Notes under the pieces: model-generated
What the model saw: only the letters and a program-made list of their open reading frames with translations
What the model was told of the DNA's origin: nothing
Database searches by the model: none
Program-made: the position numbers and the translations under genes
Assembly: GCA_036023115.1 (NCBI GenBank)
Contig: JAYKKT010000086.1
Coordinates: forward strand, 18,536,720 to 18,600,719
Reading direction: 5' to 3'
Length of the DNA: 64,000 nucleotides
From: Brasenia schreberi
Taxonomy: Eukaryota > Streptophyta > Magnoliopsida > Nymphaeales > Cabombaceae
Shown: piece by piece, positions 46,501 to 61,500 of the stretch
How positions within the stretch are numbered: position 1 is the first letter of the stretch
Layout of the letters: each line of letters starts with the position of its first letter

Positions 46501-49500
46501 CTGGACTTACCAGAATAATGGCCGGCAGGCCAGGCACATATGTCTATATTGATTAACCCGGTTGGTCCCAAACAGGCTGGATCCCTAAAATGGTTAGGTT
46601 TAGGGGCGTTGTTCTCTGAGAGGTTCTTGTAGTTTCTTTGAACACAAACTGCGGTTAACTTTAAATGTCTTTGGGTCTCTACGGCACGTTGAAGAATAAT
46701 GCACTAGCTGGCAATTATCTGCTTCTTGAAGAGAACTCATCTAGTTGTTGGTTTGATTGTCATGATTTTATGCCAATCTAATCATGTTCTGTTGCATCAC
46801 ATCCTCAGATTCACCTTTTATTAATTACTATATAGGCCATATGTGGAATAGGTACATTATATATCTGAAAGTGGTTTCTATCCCGGCTGTTGGACTCTCT
46901 TTTTGCCCGACAATTCTGTTGGCTTTTAGCAGCTGACCTTTATTTATGTTTATTACCAATTGAAGTTTTTTTTCTTCATGTAGCCGACCCCATCTAGTAT
47001 GGAAAAGGCTTAGTTGTTGTTGTACCAATTGAAGTTTTTTCTCTTTTACAATGTCTTTCTAGATGTGGATATTTGATACAAGTGATGGGGAGGGTCGATT
47101 GCTGCGATTTCGAAGTGGTCATAGTGCTCCTCCTTTGTGCGTAAGGTGAGAAGAATCTACTTAAGGTTACAAGCTGCTCATGTAAGATACCCAATTTTCT
47201 TGACAAGGTCGTTGTGGGTGCTCATTGACATTAACTTCTGTAGCAATAACCACATAGATATTTAGCAGTAGCGGTTTCAACTTAAGTTTTCTGCTGTGAA
47301 ATATTTCAGAAAGTATCCTTAGGGCAAAAAAGGTAGCTTCGTCTTGTTCTATGGTTAAGCAAAAGTACTTCACCTTTTTGTTTGTTATTTTTCTAAGATA
47401 AATCTGGACAGATTGCTATTAAGTTGTCTAAGGACATGCCTAACCCTCTCTCTGTCTCTCTCACACAGGCCCGTGGTACTAGAACTATAAGCCTAGGCTT
47501 ACATGAGCTTGTAATTGTGGTTCCAAGGAACCATGGTTTGTGATTGGTGGGTTTTTCTCTAATGTGAGATGGCAACATGATAGAGAAGGAGGCACTTGGT
47601 TTCAGTGCAAAGCCTCTTGAGTCCAATTCTTGTGGCCCACCTTTACCATGATGATGATCCTTTTGACTCAAATTGGACCTATGGAACTACAATTATGTGC
47701 CAATAATAGGTTTCGCATTTTGATGTGCAACGAAACTTAGAAATGAGAGCATAAAAAATCAAGGTCTAGTTTTCCTAAAACCTTGTATCAAACACATATA
47801 AGGAACTGAATAAATCAATATGCTATTGGATGTTTAGTGAGAATATGATAAATATGATTTGAATGCATGGATAATGAACATACATACACATGATGAAGTT
47901 ATCTAGTATCAGTGGGACTCAAACACCAACAGGGAAGTTAGAGTTGGGCATAGGCACCTATTCAGGGGTCCATGTTGAATTTGGGTAATTTAAGCATCAC
48001 CTTTGGAATTCTCTGCAAACTTCTTGTGTATGGATTCACACATGGAATGCTAACATCCCTTGCAGGATCCATTCGGCACCCTCATCACAGTGAATTCGGT
48101 GTAGCGTGCTAGAAAAATTTGTAACATAATAGTACAACATTGCTGTTTTCTTTCTACGTTGTTGAAGTGCGTGCTATGTGATCGATCTAGTATACAATTG
48201 CCAACGTAATAGTGCTTGGTGAGCTTAAAATTTCTCCAGGTGGACATGTTATTAATACCATGAAGCCACACATCACATTCATAGATATCAATAATATATT
48301 GAAAAATATGAAAAGGGGATCTTTGAGACTCTTAAGTAAGTTTATGTTTTGACCGCCATCTTTCGATGTCATGCATATTGATCATGATTTAGGAAAAGGA
48401 ATAGACATGAGCAATTAGATAAAGTTCATGTGGGTAAAGAGGCTTCAGAGTATAGAAATGTTCATGGAAACTATGGTTTCGAGAAATGAAATAGACATCA
48501 AGGAAATTCTTGATTTTGCTATGACTTATGATCTCTCCATAGTAAATACAATATGTGATTACTTACAAGAGGGGTTTTGCTGAAAATCAAATTTGACTAC
48601 TTTGTTTTGATGAAAATAGATAGGTTGTGTTGTAAAGGCTGTAAGGTTATTTGAGGAGAGAGTAGACTAAACGGATCAAATAATATATAATATAGTGTTT
48701 TGACATAATATTTCATATGCAAGATGTTTCCTGTAGCAATGGACACCACCTGAATTAGCAGTTCTTTTCCCGCTAATAATTCTGTTTGATTCTAGATTCT
48801 ATAGCAATGGAAGACACATTCTTTCAGCTGGTCAGGATCGTGCATTCCGTTTATTCTCAATCATTCAGGTGTACTTTTTGTGTCTATCAGTCTTATTAGT
48901 TATTTTCATTTGTTATTTGGAAGCATTTACCTCTTCCATATCAGTCTTTGTCATGGTCCACGCATTTTAATGGTTCATTCTTTCTTCATTTCTGAACGCA
49001 AAAGGTGTTCCATGGTGGGAATTCCCTCTGCTTTTTTTTTTATTTTACCTTTTCTGTTATTCTTACAGGTTTTGAGTATGTGCCTATGCTTTCTCAGTGG
49101 CAATTAAATAGCTGTCATGCTAACTGGGAAAGAAGTCTCTTTACTTATGGCTATGTAAAGAACATCTCAATATGATGAGTGTAGTTATTCATGTTAGCAT
49201 GAAAAATATTTATTAATCCAATAGAAATCACTTACAAAATACCGCAGATTGGAAGCATTCCTCCCATCTGCCCAAGAGCTGGAAGTTGGCCCACTTGTGC
49301 TGCCGCCCTGCACCTTTTCTTCTTTTTTCTAACTAAACCCTAATCACCTATTAATACCCTATCTAACTTAATTTTCCCCTAGTAAGTATTAACTATTTCT
49401 AAGATGACATAGGACTCAACGTGACATGAATATGTATCTACACGACCCAAACTTTCATTACAAAGCTTTCCTTAACACTCCCCCTTAAGTTGGGTGGAAA

Positions 49501-52500
49501 ATGTTAATGACACCCAACTTGAATAATGCCTCCTTTAATTGTCTGCTGGTAGTAGCTTTAGTTAAGAAATCAGTCCTATGTTTGATAGACTGAACAAATT
49601 CCAACTTGAATTCTTGATTAGATATCTTCTCTCTGATGAAGTGGCAGTCAATTTCTATATGTTTGGTCCTTTCATGATATACTGTATTTGATGCCATCTG
49701 AATTGCTGCATTGCTATCACAATATAGTGGTATAGGATGGTTAAGCAAATAACCAAATTCTCTAATCAATGAAGATATCCATTTTCCTTCACATATAGCT
49801 TGTGCTATAGCTTTGTATTAAGCTTCTACAGTAGATCTCGCAACCACTGTCTGTTTTTTACTCTTTCAGAATATAATATTACTACCAAGTAAAGTAACAT
49901 AACCTGTAGTTGACTTCCTGTCATCATAAGAACCAGCCCAGTCAGCATCAGAATAAAGTTAAATGTCCAAATTAAAGTTAAATGTCCAAATTTGATGATT
50001 TCGAATAGAGTAAACCCATTTCCGAAGTTGATTTAAGATACCGAAGAATTTTGTATACTGCATCCATATGATTTTTAGTTGGTGAGTGCATATATCTGCT
50101 CAGAATCCCAACTGCATACGTAATGTCTGGTCGAGTAATAGTCAAATATATGAGCTTACCAACTAGCATCTGATATTTATGGATATCTTTGAACTCTTCA
50201 CTGTCACCGTTAAAAAGTTTCTGGTTTACCTCCATAGGAATATCACTAAGTTTGCACTCAAGCATTTGAGTTTCTTCAAGGAGATCCATTAGGTATTTCC
50301 GTTGAGTTAAGAAGATACCTTTGTTGGAATAGAGGACTTCTATGCCTAAGAAATAGTGGAGCCTACCCAAATCCTTAATATCAAATAATCTATGAAGATT
50401 CATTTTCAACTTTGATATTTCTTCAAGGTTATCTCCTGTAACAATAATATCATCAACATACACAGCAAGAATAAATATTTTTGTCCCTTTCTTAAAGAAT
50501 ATTGTATGATCATTGAGACTTCTGCTGTATCCCAGACTGCACACTACTTTATTGAATTTATCAAACCAAGCTCTTGGAGACTGTTTCAACCCATATATTG
50601 CTTTATTAAGTTTACATACTCTATTAGAAGATGACAAATTTTTGGTCATTCCTGAAGGTAGTTCCATGTACACTTCTTCATTTAAATCTTTTTGTAAAAA
50701 AGCGTTTTTAACATCCAATTGCCATAGATCCCATCCCAAGTTTGCTACCATGCTGAGAAGTATTCTGATTGATGTACGTTTAGCCACGGGTGCAAATGTT
50801 TGTGTATAATCAATGCCATATGATTGACTGTATCCTTTAGCAACCAATCTGGCTTTATATCTCTCCACTGTTTCATCTGCCTTATATTTAATAGTAAACA
50901 ACTACTTGCATCCTACAATATTCCTATCAGAAGGCAACTGTGTGATGGTCCATGTATTGTTTTTTACCAGTGCATTCAATTCTTCTTCAATTGCAGCTTT
51001 TTCATAAGGGGCACTTGATTGCTTTTTCAAACTTTCAAGGGATCTTATGTTTTTCAGCATTCAGAATGAAGTTTTGATAACTCTGAGAAGCGTGGGCATA
51101 TGAAACATAATTAGAAATTGGATATCTTGCATATGAACACTTACCTTTGCGAACAACAATAGGAATCTCAAGGTCACTGTCCACTTGCACTTGAGGATCT
51201 GATTCAGGGGAAATCTCTTCAGCACATGATTCTTCTTGAGAGTACACAATCTTCCGCTGTCCTTTCTTGTATGTCAGAGTCTCTTTTGATTGTTGTGTTG
51301 TCTCACTCTGATGTTCAACTGTCTCATTATACTCCCCCTCACTAGGAACTAGTGGAAGGACAAAAGATGGAGTTGTAGTGGACTCCGTGGAGGAGAGTAA
51401 TAAGGAGTAAATTCAAAGAAAGTGACATCCATGAAAATATATAATTTTTTAAGCAGTGGGTCATAGCATTTGTATCCCTTTTGAGAGTTTGAATAGCCAA
51501 GAAAAATACACTTATTGGATTTGACATCAAGTTTATCACGATTGGGAAGAGGGATATGTACAAAACAGGTACACCCAAAGATACGAGGAACGAGATGAAA
51601 TGGTTTGGATGTTTTATCACAACTATGAATAGGACTCTCCCTCTGAATGGTATTAATGGGCATTCTATTTATAAGATACACAACAATAAGGACAACTTCT
51701 CCCCAATAGAATTTTGAAACATTACTTTGAAGGAGAAGAGTTCTGGCTACTTCCAGAATATGACGATTCTTCTTTTCAGTAATACCATTCTGCTGAGGTG
51801 TATACGAACATGTAGTCTGATGAACAATTCCCTGTGCTTGTAAATAATTTTCTAACTGAGTCCCAATATATTCTCCCCATTATCAGATCGAAGAATTTTA
51901 ACAGAAGCATTGAATTGAGTACAAATAAATTTATGCACAAGGGGAAAAATAGAGGAAACTTCAGACTTTGTTTTAATTAAGTAAACGATTGTAAGACGAG
52001 TACAATCATTAATGAAAGAGACAAAATACTTAGTACCAAACAAGGAGCTGACTGGACTTGGACCCCATACATCAGAGTGAATAAGTTCAAAAGGTTGAGA
52101 TCGTCGAGAATCACTTAAAGGATAAGATGCCCTTTGGTGTTTCCCAAGCTGACAGACTTCACATTCAAACTGAGATTTATTGGATTGGACTCTAAGTTTG
52201 AGAATAACATATGGAATTTTTGACACTGGAAGATTGACCGAGACGATAATGCCAAAGACGAAGATCTGCATCTTGAACAGGTGTTGCTGAAATGCTGTAA
52301 GAGGTTTAAGGCTGAGAATGATTTTCAAGAATGTATAATACTTTCTGTAATTTATCATGTCCAAAGATTTTTTCCGTCTTCATATCCTGAAATACACAAC
52401 TAGTAGGATGAAAAGTTACACAACAATTCAAGGCACGAGTTAAAGAGCTCATTGAGAGAAGATTTATCGAAAAACTGGGAACATGATATACTGACGGTAA

Positions 52501-55500
52501 ATCTGAAATACATATAGGTACACTTCCCTGTCCAATCATGTAAGTGAAAGAACCATCTGCCAATTTAATTGGTGCCTGATCTTTAAGAGTCTTGTAAGCT
52601 GAAAAATAAGATAATTCTCCTACCATATGATCTGTAGCCCCTGAATCAATTATCCAAGTTTTAGAGCGAGAAGGAGAGGAGTGGTTACCCTTTACGGTAT
52701 GTTTAGCCTAAGCCACTGTAGCTTGGGTGGAGGGAGAAGAGGATTTTCCAGAGAATCGTTGTTCAAGTCTTCTATTCTTTTTATAATCTCTTGAATTCCA
52801 TCGGTGCGGGGAGTGGAAGTTTCTGCAGAATGAACTGAGGTAGTACGATTTCTATAGTAATCTGGTTTATCATGTAGTTCCCAACAATGATCTCTGGTAT
52901 GACGCGATTTGCCACAATGAGAGCAAACAAGTTTTTCTCTGTGATCTGAATTAAATTTACCACGGCTACGTCCACGACTCTGGTATCCCCCTCAGCCACG
53001 AAAATGAGAATTGTCTCCTCTTACTTGAAGAACATGTTGATCTGTACTAATAATATGATCTTTCTCAAGATTCCTATGACCTTCTTCTCTGATTAATAAA
53101 GAGTAAACAGTACCCAAGGAAGGAAGCTCTTCTCTGCTTAAGATATTCAGTTTTACTTATTCAAATTCTGGATTCATACCCCACAACAAATCAAATACTT
53201 TCTTCTTTTCAATCTTAGTGTTTCTTTCATTATAACAAGCAGAACACTTGATATTCGTATAGTAGAGTAGTTCATCTCAAAGTCCTCAAAGATCAACATA
53301 ATATTCACTGATAGACCGATTGGCTTGTTTGCACTTTTTGATTCTTTCCATTATCTCATATTCTTTTGCAACATTCTTTTTTCGGGAATAAGCCTCAGCT
53401 ACTGCACACCAAATCTCATAAGCAGATTCTAAGAATATAAAAGTTTTAGCAATAGATGGAATCATAGACTGTAGCAACCAAGATGATATCAATGCATCTT
53501 CTCTTTTCCAAGTAGGATAAAGAATGTCATGGGGCTCTGGAATTGGAATATGACCCATTAAATGTGCTCATCTCCCCCTTGCTACAATCGCAAGTTCCAC
53601 AGATCTTGCCCATTCCATATAATTTCGACGATTTAGTTTAGTTGTTGTAATCTGAAGATTTTTTGTTTTGTCTAATAAACCAGATTGTTCGCGTGTATTA
53701 AAGGAACTGTCAATACCTTTACCTTTGCCAGTCATTGATCAGAAAATCTGAAACACAACTTAATCAAGTCTGAAATCTGAATCTAGTACGTTGGCAAATC
53801 AGATGTGGAAGAGGTCTTCTTCAATGCATAAAAAGTAGAGGCTGAAAGTTATATCCTTGCAATGAAGATACCCAAAAAAATTTAGTTTTTTGACATACGT
53901 ATCAGTCACACACACTGATTTCAAACAAGGAAGTCTCTTGAATGGGGCAAGTCAATCAATATATATTTAAAGACGACTTGAAGCAGTCCACGTGATGCAA
54001 CAAATAATCCAATATGGGCCAACCGATTGAATCAATATCAACTATTCACTTGATTTTACCAAAAAAATGATTCACTATTGATCAATAGATCAATATGCTC
54101 CACCTGATTTTTCTTAACTTCACTCTTTCTAAAAAAATCTGAAATAATCCGATGCACAAATCGAATCTCTGAAATAATCAGATTCACAATGTGTATTGTT
54201 AAGTCTTCAAGGATTCAATAGTAGATTCACGTTGATTGAATAACCCAAAATCGAATTTCTGTCCAAGTGCTTCTATAAAACACGTTTTTTACTGATTGTC
54301 TTCAGTCAAATCACAAAAAAAATGCCAAACAGGCTCTGATACCGTGTTAGCATGAAAAATATTTATTAATCCAATAGAAATCACTTACAAAATACCGCAA
54401 ATTGGAGGCATTCCTCCAATATGCCCAAGAGCTGGAAGTCGGCCCACTTGTGCTGCCGCCCTGCACCTTTTCTTCTTTTTCTAACTAAACCCTAATCACC
54501 TATTAATACCCTATCTAACTTAATTTCCTAATCTACCCCTAGTAAGTATTAACTATTTCTAAGATGACATAGGACTCAAAGTGACATGAATATGTATCTA
54601 CACGACCCAGACTTTCATTACAAAGCTTTCCTTAACAATTCATGTCTGAAACATTCCAGTTCTGCGTAATCTCAGTCGGTGCTTTTCTTGCCTACTATGA
54701 TAGTTTTTGTTCATTCACTTTCTGTCACTGGATATCATTGTGACTATTGTTAAATATGTTAGTCTTGATCATTTCAACCTGGCAAAATCTATAAAGATTT
54801 TGGGAAAAAGCCATCTGTCTCAGAAAATCTCAGCAAAAACAACACAAAGTTAAGAATCTACCAAAACTAAGTGTATGTGGTAAATCCATAATTCTAGGAC
54901 ACTAGCAATTAGCTTTAGTTGCTAAAATAATCTTACCATATCCAGCTATTATTAACAATTTATGAATGATTAACTCTACAAATAAGGAATGAACATGAAC
55001 TGGCACAATCATGTTATGCCCATGTACGCAAAAGTGCAAGATGAACAACCATGGTGCACTTCCCTTAAATTTTTTAACAAATAAGTTTATTAAAAATCAC
55101 CAAGGTGGTGCACCAAATGTATCAAGAAGAAAGGTGGCATACATTGTGATTTGAACTCAACACCTCTCTCTTACCAAATGAGCTCTCTAACCAACTGAGC
55201 ATTGATGAAATGCACAAGAGAACGCCACAGGAACCCAATATGCTATAAGGATCCAACATGCTATACTTCAGCATCAGAAGAGCCAGAGAATGCTTGATGA
55301 TATGCACAAGAGTATGCCAACCAGAAGAGTAAAGATTGATGTGCTATTGCACTTTACCGGAACATCATCTACATATTTTAGCAACTAAAAGCAGCCGCTG
55401 AGAATGAAAACAAAGAAAAGGTGGAACCGTGATTTGTCATGATCATCCACTATCCATCTTCATACGTATGAGAGAGAGACACAAGTAGTGCAATTCTTCT

Positions 55501-58500
55501 TGGTGCTTAGCAGGAATAAATCTTATTTATCATGAGAAAAGACTAACAAAAATATCAAGAACTGAAGACAGCTTATTTTCTACCTCCATCAAAAGATGTA
55601 TTCTTTACTACTTCAAACAAGTTTCTTGGTTGCAATTTCATTTATCATTACTTGCTTTTCTATTTGTGTGTGTTTGCATGGACAGAGGGGAGAGGGGTTT
55701 CTCTTGCCCTGTTCGCAGCCTTGAAGTTATCTAATGGTCGTTCTAACCCCTGCACAGGCACTTCCCTGAAATACCAGTAAAAGAAAGTGATGTGGTTGCT
55801 TGCTATCCAGATCCTTTTATGATAACGGAGATGGGATGCTACAACTGTCTTTCTCTGTTACCCAAAGAATAGGGTTTTACTACCTGATTTCTTCTTCATT
55901 TGAGGAACAGTGGCAGTGGCCATCCATCATCCCTTCTTTTGGCTTCTATCTTTTATTTTCTGTTTCTTTTTGGTTCCTCTTCTTCTGGGTAACAAAAGGA
56001 AAATATTTGTTCACATTATCGTTTGAAGATCTGTGGATGGAGCTCATAGTTTGCACTTTGATATGATTGTTGCCATATGTTCCTTTTCATGTGCATTCTG
56101 ATAATTTATTGGGTGATTCTGCACTACTCTTTTGGGCTAATATGGAATGCGGAACTCTGGCATAACTTTCCATTAATCAGGTAATATAATTTTGGTGCAG
56201 GACCAACAATGCAGGGAGCTTTCTCAGCGTCATGTGTCTAAGAGAGCTAAGAGACTGAAGATGAAGGTAAGGACATGGACCAAAGGTTTCACATAACATA
56301 ATCCATTGTTGGCTTTTGTGCAATATCCATCTAAGGACAATTTTCTGTAAAGTTGCTAGACAGCTCTGAACTGATTCCTAAAGCTCTGGTTGGGGTCAGA
56401 ATGAAGTTGTCAGTAAAAAAGAAGAGGCAAATTTTACAAGAAGCTTTTTTTTTAGAACTTTTTTTTTGCTGTGAATACTTATAACTGACAACTGTTTTCT
56501 GAACGACAGTGAAGCTCGTGTTATACTGTTATGGTGTTTGGGGCTAATTTCTCTAGTACTCTCATAAGAACTATAATTTTACATGGTAAAGTTTCTCAAG
56601 AGACGATTCTGTTATTCCACTTGAATTTGGTTAACAACTTATTAAGATTTCATATGGTATTATCCAACATGCTAAATGCGTAATAAATACGAAGACAATA
56701 ATTGGGAAAACAATGTCAAGACAGAAAATATCTAGTATACTATATGGAATATGATCAAGAATGAAGTCAAACTCAGATGTTTTGTAGAAAACCTTACATT
56801 ATTGAGTAAAATCAGCTCATGAGTGAGCAGAAAAAGAAACATATACATGTAAATGTCAATTTGCAAAGAAAACAAACCTTTTCTCCATTGAAAATAAAAA
56901 GTAAAATCAGTCCACATAAAGAAAGGCATTTATCCCCATGCATAGGGCACTTGCTAGCAAAATTAGATTTGATCAAGTGGTTAGCTTAGCCTTTGTGGGT
57001 CATGTTTGCCTAGGACTTGATCAATTTGACATGATTTTATGGCCTAAGCATGTTGTATATATTAACTACATCTAAAGTTCTTTAGTTAATATCTCTTTTA
57101 GTGTTAGTTTTAGTGTTATACAGTAAGAATGACACTTTACCCGCACATTGGTCGCTTTTGTCATTTAAACCTACTTTACAGCCATCTCCCTTTTCTCGCT
57201 TTCTTGTTCCACTTGTCGAAGGTTGTCTTGGCCATCTTTATCCATCACTACCTTTTCTTTGAAGCACATCACTCTACCACCATCCCACTCTCAATTTGCT
57301 GCCGACCATCAACCACAGATAAAACCAATCTTTATTCATCTCAAATTTGGATTTTCCTTCCACCTTACTGTTGTGAATCCTGCTGTCACTGTCACCTCCT
57401 ATGTCACTTGCACCCTTGTTGGGACTCTTGAAGGAGTTCCCACTCTCATCGCCAGATATCATGTGTTGGGCCACCCGCTGCAGCATGAGGGGGGGGGGGG
57501 GCAATAGGGTTTGAGTAAGAAAAAAGATGACCATTGTATTTATAACGGACTCTCTCTATATATATACATAGTGTGTGTGCATCACTAGGAAAAATGTCAT
57601 GTATACTCCAGTGCAATGTTCTAATACTTTGGGACTCCCGTGCTTCATTTAGGACATCCTAATCATAGATATTTACAAATGCCCAAACCCCACGGAATGT
57701 ATAATGTATTTATTGGGTTTAATAAGCTCGAAAGGTACGGCTGTTTTTTTTGCACACATTATTCAACAGTGTAAAACGTAAAATCTCCTCTTTGTATATA
57801 TATCTTTCATGATCCTGATCTGAGCAGGTGTTAGTGGATTCATCAACAGCATTATCTAGTTGAAATGTACAGATCAAAGGCCTAATCTACTATCATGTTC
57901 AAAGTTAGGACCCTGAACGGTGAGGTGTGGTGGGGATTCATTGAAACCCTGATTTGGCTCATGAACAATCATGAAGTAATTTCATTTGTTTATTGTCCTT
58001 GGTCAGGTTGTTGGTTCTCTTCCGTCATGTTGCTTAGCACCAACGTTTCTGTTATTTTCAGGAAGAAGAAATCAAATTAAATCCAGTCATTTCATTTGAT
58101 TGTGGTATGGTTCTTTTGACATTTGTATCATTCTGGATTTATATAACCAAGGTTATCTGTATTTGGTCCAGCATCTGAGTCCTTTACTTTCACTTTTTTC
58201 TTTTCTCATTTGTCAAGGAACTTTTATACCAGCTTGCCAGATAGTGTACATTTTTCTTCTTATGCATCTGCTTTTCTTTAGACTTGGAATTTGCCAACAT
58301 CCAACCTTCTTGTCTTCCATTCTAACTTATACATGTAATATTTTCAGGCTATGTAAAATCTGAAGGATTTTAACTTATAGCCCTTCATATTGTCAGCCAC
58401 CAAGTAATCTCATGCCATGTTTCATGATGCTTGTTGTTGACTTAACCATGGTTTAAATTTGGTAATCTAGTAGAAGAGCAAAATTATGTGAACTTATTTT

Positions 58501-61500
58501 CTGTCTTAACTTCTTATGCCAAAAAATTCGGACGTAGCTGAAATCCGTGAGCGCGACTGGTGTAATGTTGTTACCTGCCACATGGATACACCTCGGGCAT
58601 ATGTGTGGCGTCTTCAAAATTTTGTGCTTGGAGAACATATACTCTCACCAAGCCCTGATCGTCCAACACCAGTTAAGGTATGTGCTTGTTTTCCTTCTTT
58701 TTGATTTTCTTTTTTCGGGTGGGTGGGGTGAGGTGGGTTATACAGAATTATCCCAGCCTGACCTAAACTAGATCTAGTAGGCTTTACAACAACTACGACA
58801 ACTAAGCCTCATACTAAATGGGGTCAGCTACATGAATTCTTTGTTTCCACAGCCCTATAATGTGCCATGCTAGCAGTTAACTCAATATAAACTAGATCAT
58901 TCTTTATTGTTTCTTTCCAACACTTTTGTGGTCGTCCTCTTCTTCTTTTAATATTTTCACAATCTAGTTTTTCGTATCTTCTTACATGAGCATCCTTGGG
59001 TCGTCTTTCTACATTTCCAAACCATCTTAAGCGATGTTCTCTCATTTTGTCCTCTATTGGTGCTACTCCCAATTTGTTTCTAATAACCTCATTATGTATA
59101 TGATCTTTCCTTGTGTGACCACTCATCCATCTCAACATCTTCATTTCTGCCACCGACATCTTTTGTATATATTGATGATTAACTACCCAACACTCATAAC
59201 CATAAAATATGACATGTCTAATTATTGCTCTATAATATTTACCTTTTACCTTTAATGGTATCTTAATGTCATAAAGAATACCTGATGCTCCTCTCTATTT
59301 TAACCAACCTGCATTAATGCGATGCGTAACATCTCAATCAATTCTTCCATTACTCTGAAAAATTGATCCTAAGTATTTAAAACTTTCCTTTTGGGGATGT
59401 AATGTGTGCCATTCCATATATTATGTCTTTGTTCTACTAAGTCGGAAACCTTTACTTTCTAATGTTTTTCTCCACAGTTCTAATTTTCTATTAACTTTTT
59501 CCTTAGACTCCTACACTAACACAATATCATCTTCAATTAACATACACCAAGGTACATCATCTTGAATATGTTTTGTTAACTCATCAATCACCATTATAAA
59601 TAAGTATGGACTTAAAGTTGATCCTTGATGTAATATTAACTTTAAAGTAGTTGTCATTCCTTCGTGAGTCCTCACACATGTTTTTGTGCCATCGTACATG
59701 TCTCTTATAAGGTTAATGTATATCGATGTGTTACTTCTTTTTTTCAAGGTTCTTCGAAGAACATCCCTTGGTACCCTATCATAAGTTTTTCTAGATCAAT
59801 AAATATCATGTGAAGGTCTTTGTTTTTTCTGTAAAATGTTCATAAGATGTCTCAAAAGGTGAATCGCTTTAATGTGATACCTCTTTTTTCTAAGGTTCTC
59901 CAAAGAACATCTCTTGGTAAGGTCTTTCTTTTTTGCTCTAAAATGTTCATAAGATGTTTCAAAAGGTGAATAGTTTCAATAGTAGATCTTCATGTCATGA
60001 ATCCAAATTGGTTCTATTTTGTACTTGATACTTATCTTAACCTACATTCGATAATTCTTTCCCATAATTAACTTGATACCCCGATAATTTGGACAATTAT
60101 GAATGTGTCCCTTGTTCTTGTATATGGGTATAAGTGTACTCGCTCTTCGTTCCTCGAGCATCTTTTGGTTTCTCCATATTTCATTAAATAGTGTTGTGAG
60201 TTTGTCCCAGTATTGTCTGACGCGTATCGTATTGTATCATATCGTACTTTAATATTAAAAAAATAGAAAAATATTTAAAAAATCAAGAAAAATTAGTAAA
60301 AATCCGAAAAAAATCCAAAAAAATCAGGAAAAATCTGGTAATTGCTTTGAATTCATATAATATAAAGTTTAATACATATTGAGCATTCAACATTGAATAA
60401 TTGCATCCAAATTTACATATTTTGAAGCAAAAAATGAAATACATTTACATTTTACATATTGTAAATTTGTATCAGGATCATTAACTAAATAATCTTCATT
60501 GTCTCCTTGATGAAGATTCATAGTTTCTCATCACCTTTTGCTTCAAAATCAAAATCTTCGTCTCCTTCATGATGTTGTTGCACTCCTTTCAAATTAATCC
60601 ATGTAATGCCTTCTTCGGTTAGGAGTGCATTTTCTTCATTATCTTCCATAATCTACTCATGTAATATATCAAAATTAACAAATTGCTATCTTTGTACATG
60701 TAGTTGTCATATTTGCTAATTTTCATATGTGAGTAAAACGCTGAGCTCCATTTCTTTGATTATTGAGTCTATGACACCTCAATGATGTGATGTTACTTGA
60801 TGATTTTCTCTTTTTCTCTTACTGGAGACTAGCTTTTTAACTAATGCTTGAGTTCCATTTCTCACTTCACAGACTGAGTTAAGCCTCACACACGTTGATC
60901 ATGTTCAACTCAATGGAAGTCATATAAGGTGAACCCTAAAATAATGAAGTTGAGAAATGTCCACTCAACGAATCGAGACAACCAAATTGTTCTTCGTTGT
61001 TTGCGATTTTATGAAATTAGAAATTGGTAACTGAAATATACCTAAAAGTTGGCAACAGAAAGGGAAATGATTTTGTCACAATTTTTATTTGTTAATAAAT
61101 TATTCTTATTCAATAAATAAAATTATAAACCTTAATTTTCATGTTACATACACAGCTTGCAATCCCAAACAGATGCCTTGGAGAGAAGTGAAGAGAGGCC
61201 AGAAACCTGATTTTTTTTTGTTCTTTTTTGGGCGTATGATACGAGCGACACGGGCCATATCATACGATACGGTGTCGTGTCGTATCGTATCATACAATAC
61301 AACACGATAACTTTATCATACGATATAGGTTACTCTATCATATCGTAACTTCCCATGATACGTACCGTACCATACGATACGGTGCAATACGGATAACACT
61401 TGTTTGTCCTAGGATTTTCCAAACTTCTATAGGAATATTGTCTGGTCCTACAGATTTATCACCCTTGATGTGTTTAAGAGCTTCTTTGACTTTATTCTTT

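Larger units (their letters stand above)
49187..54642 (-). mobile_element. Ty1/copia LTR retrotransposon (right copy)
   Basis: Copy of 8871-14329. Element 49192-54637, target duplications ATTCA at 49187-49191 and 54638-54642. Compared with the left copy it lacks one G at ~51389, one C in 51875-51878 and one T in the 5' LTR (54476-54480), and has two substitutions in GAG (~53169, ~53177). The first two deletions break the integrase frame. Confidence 0.95.
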
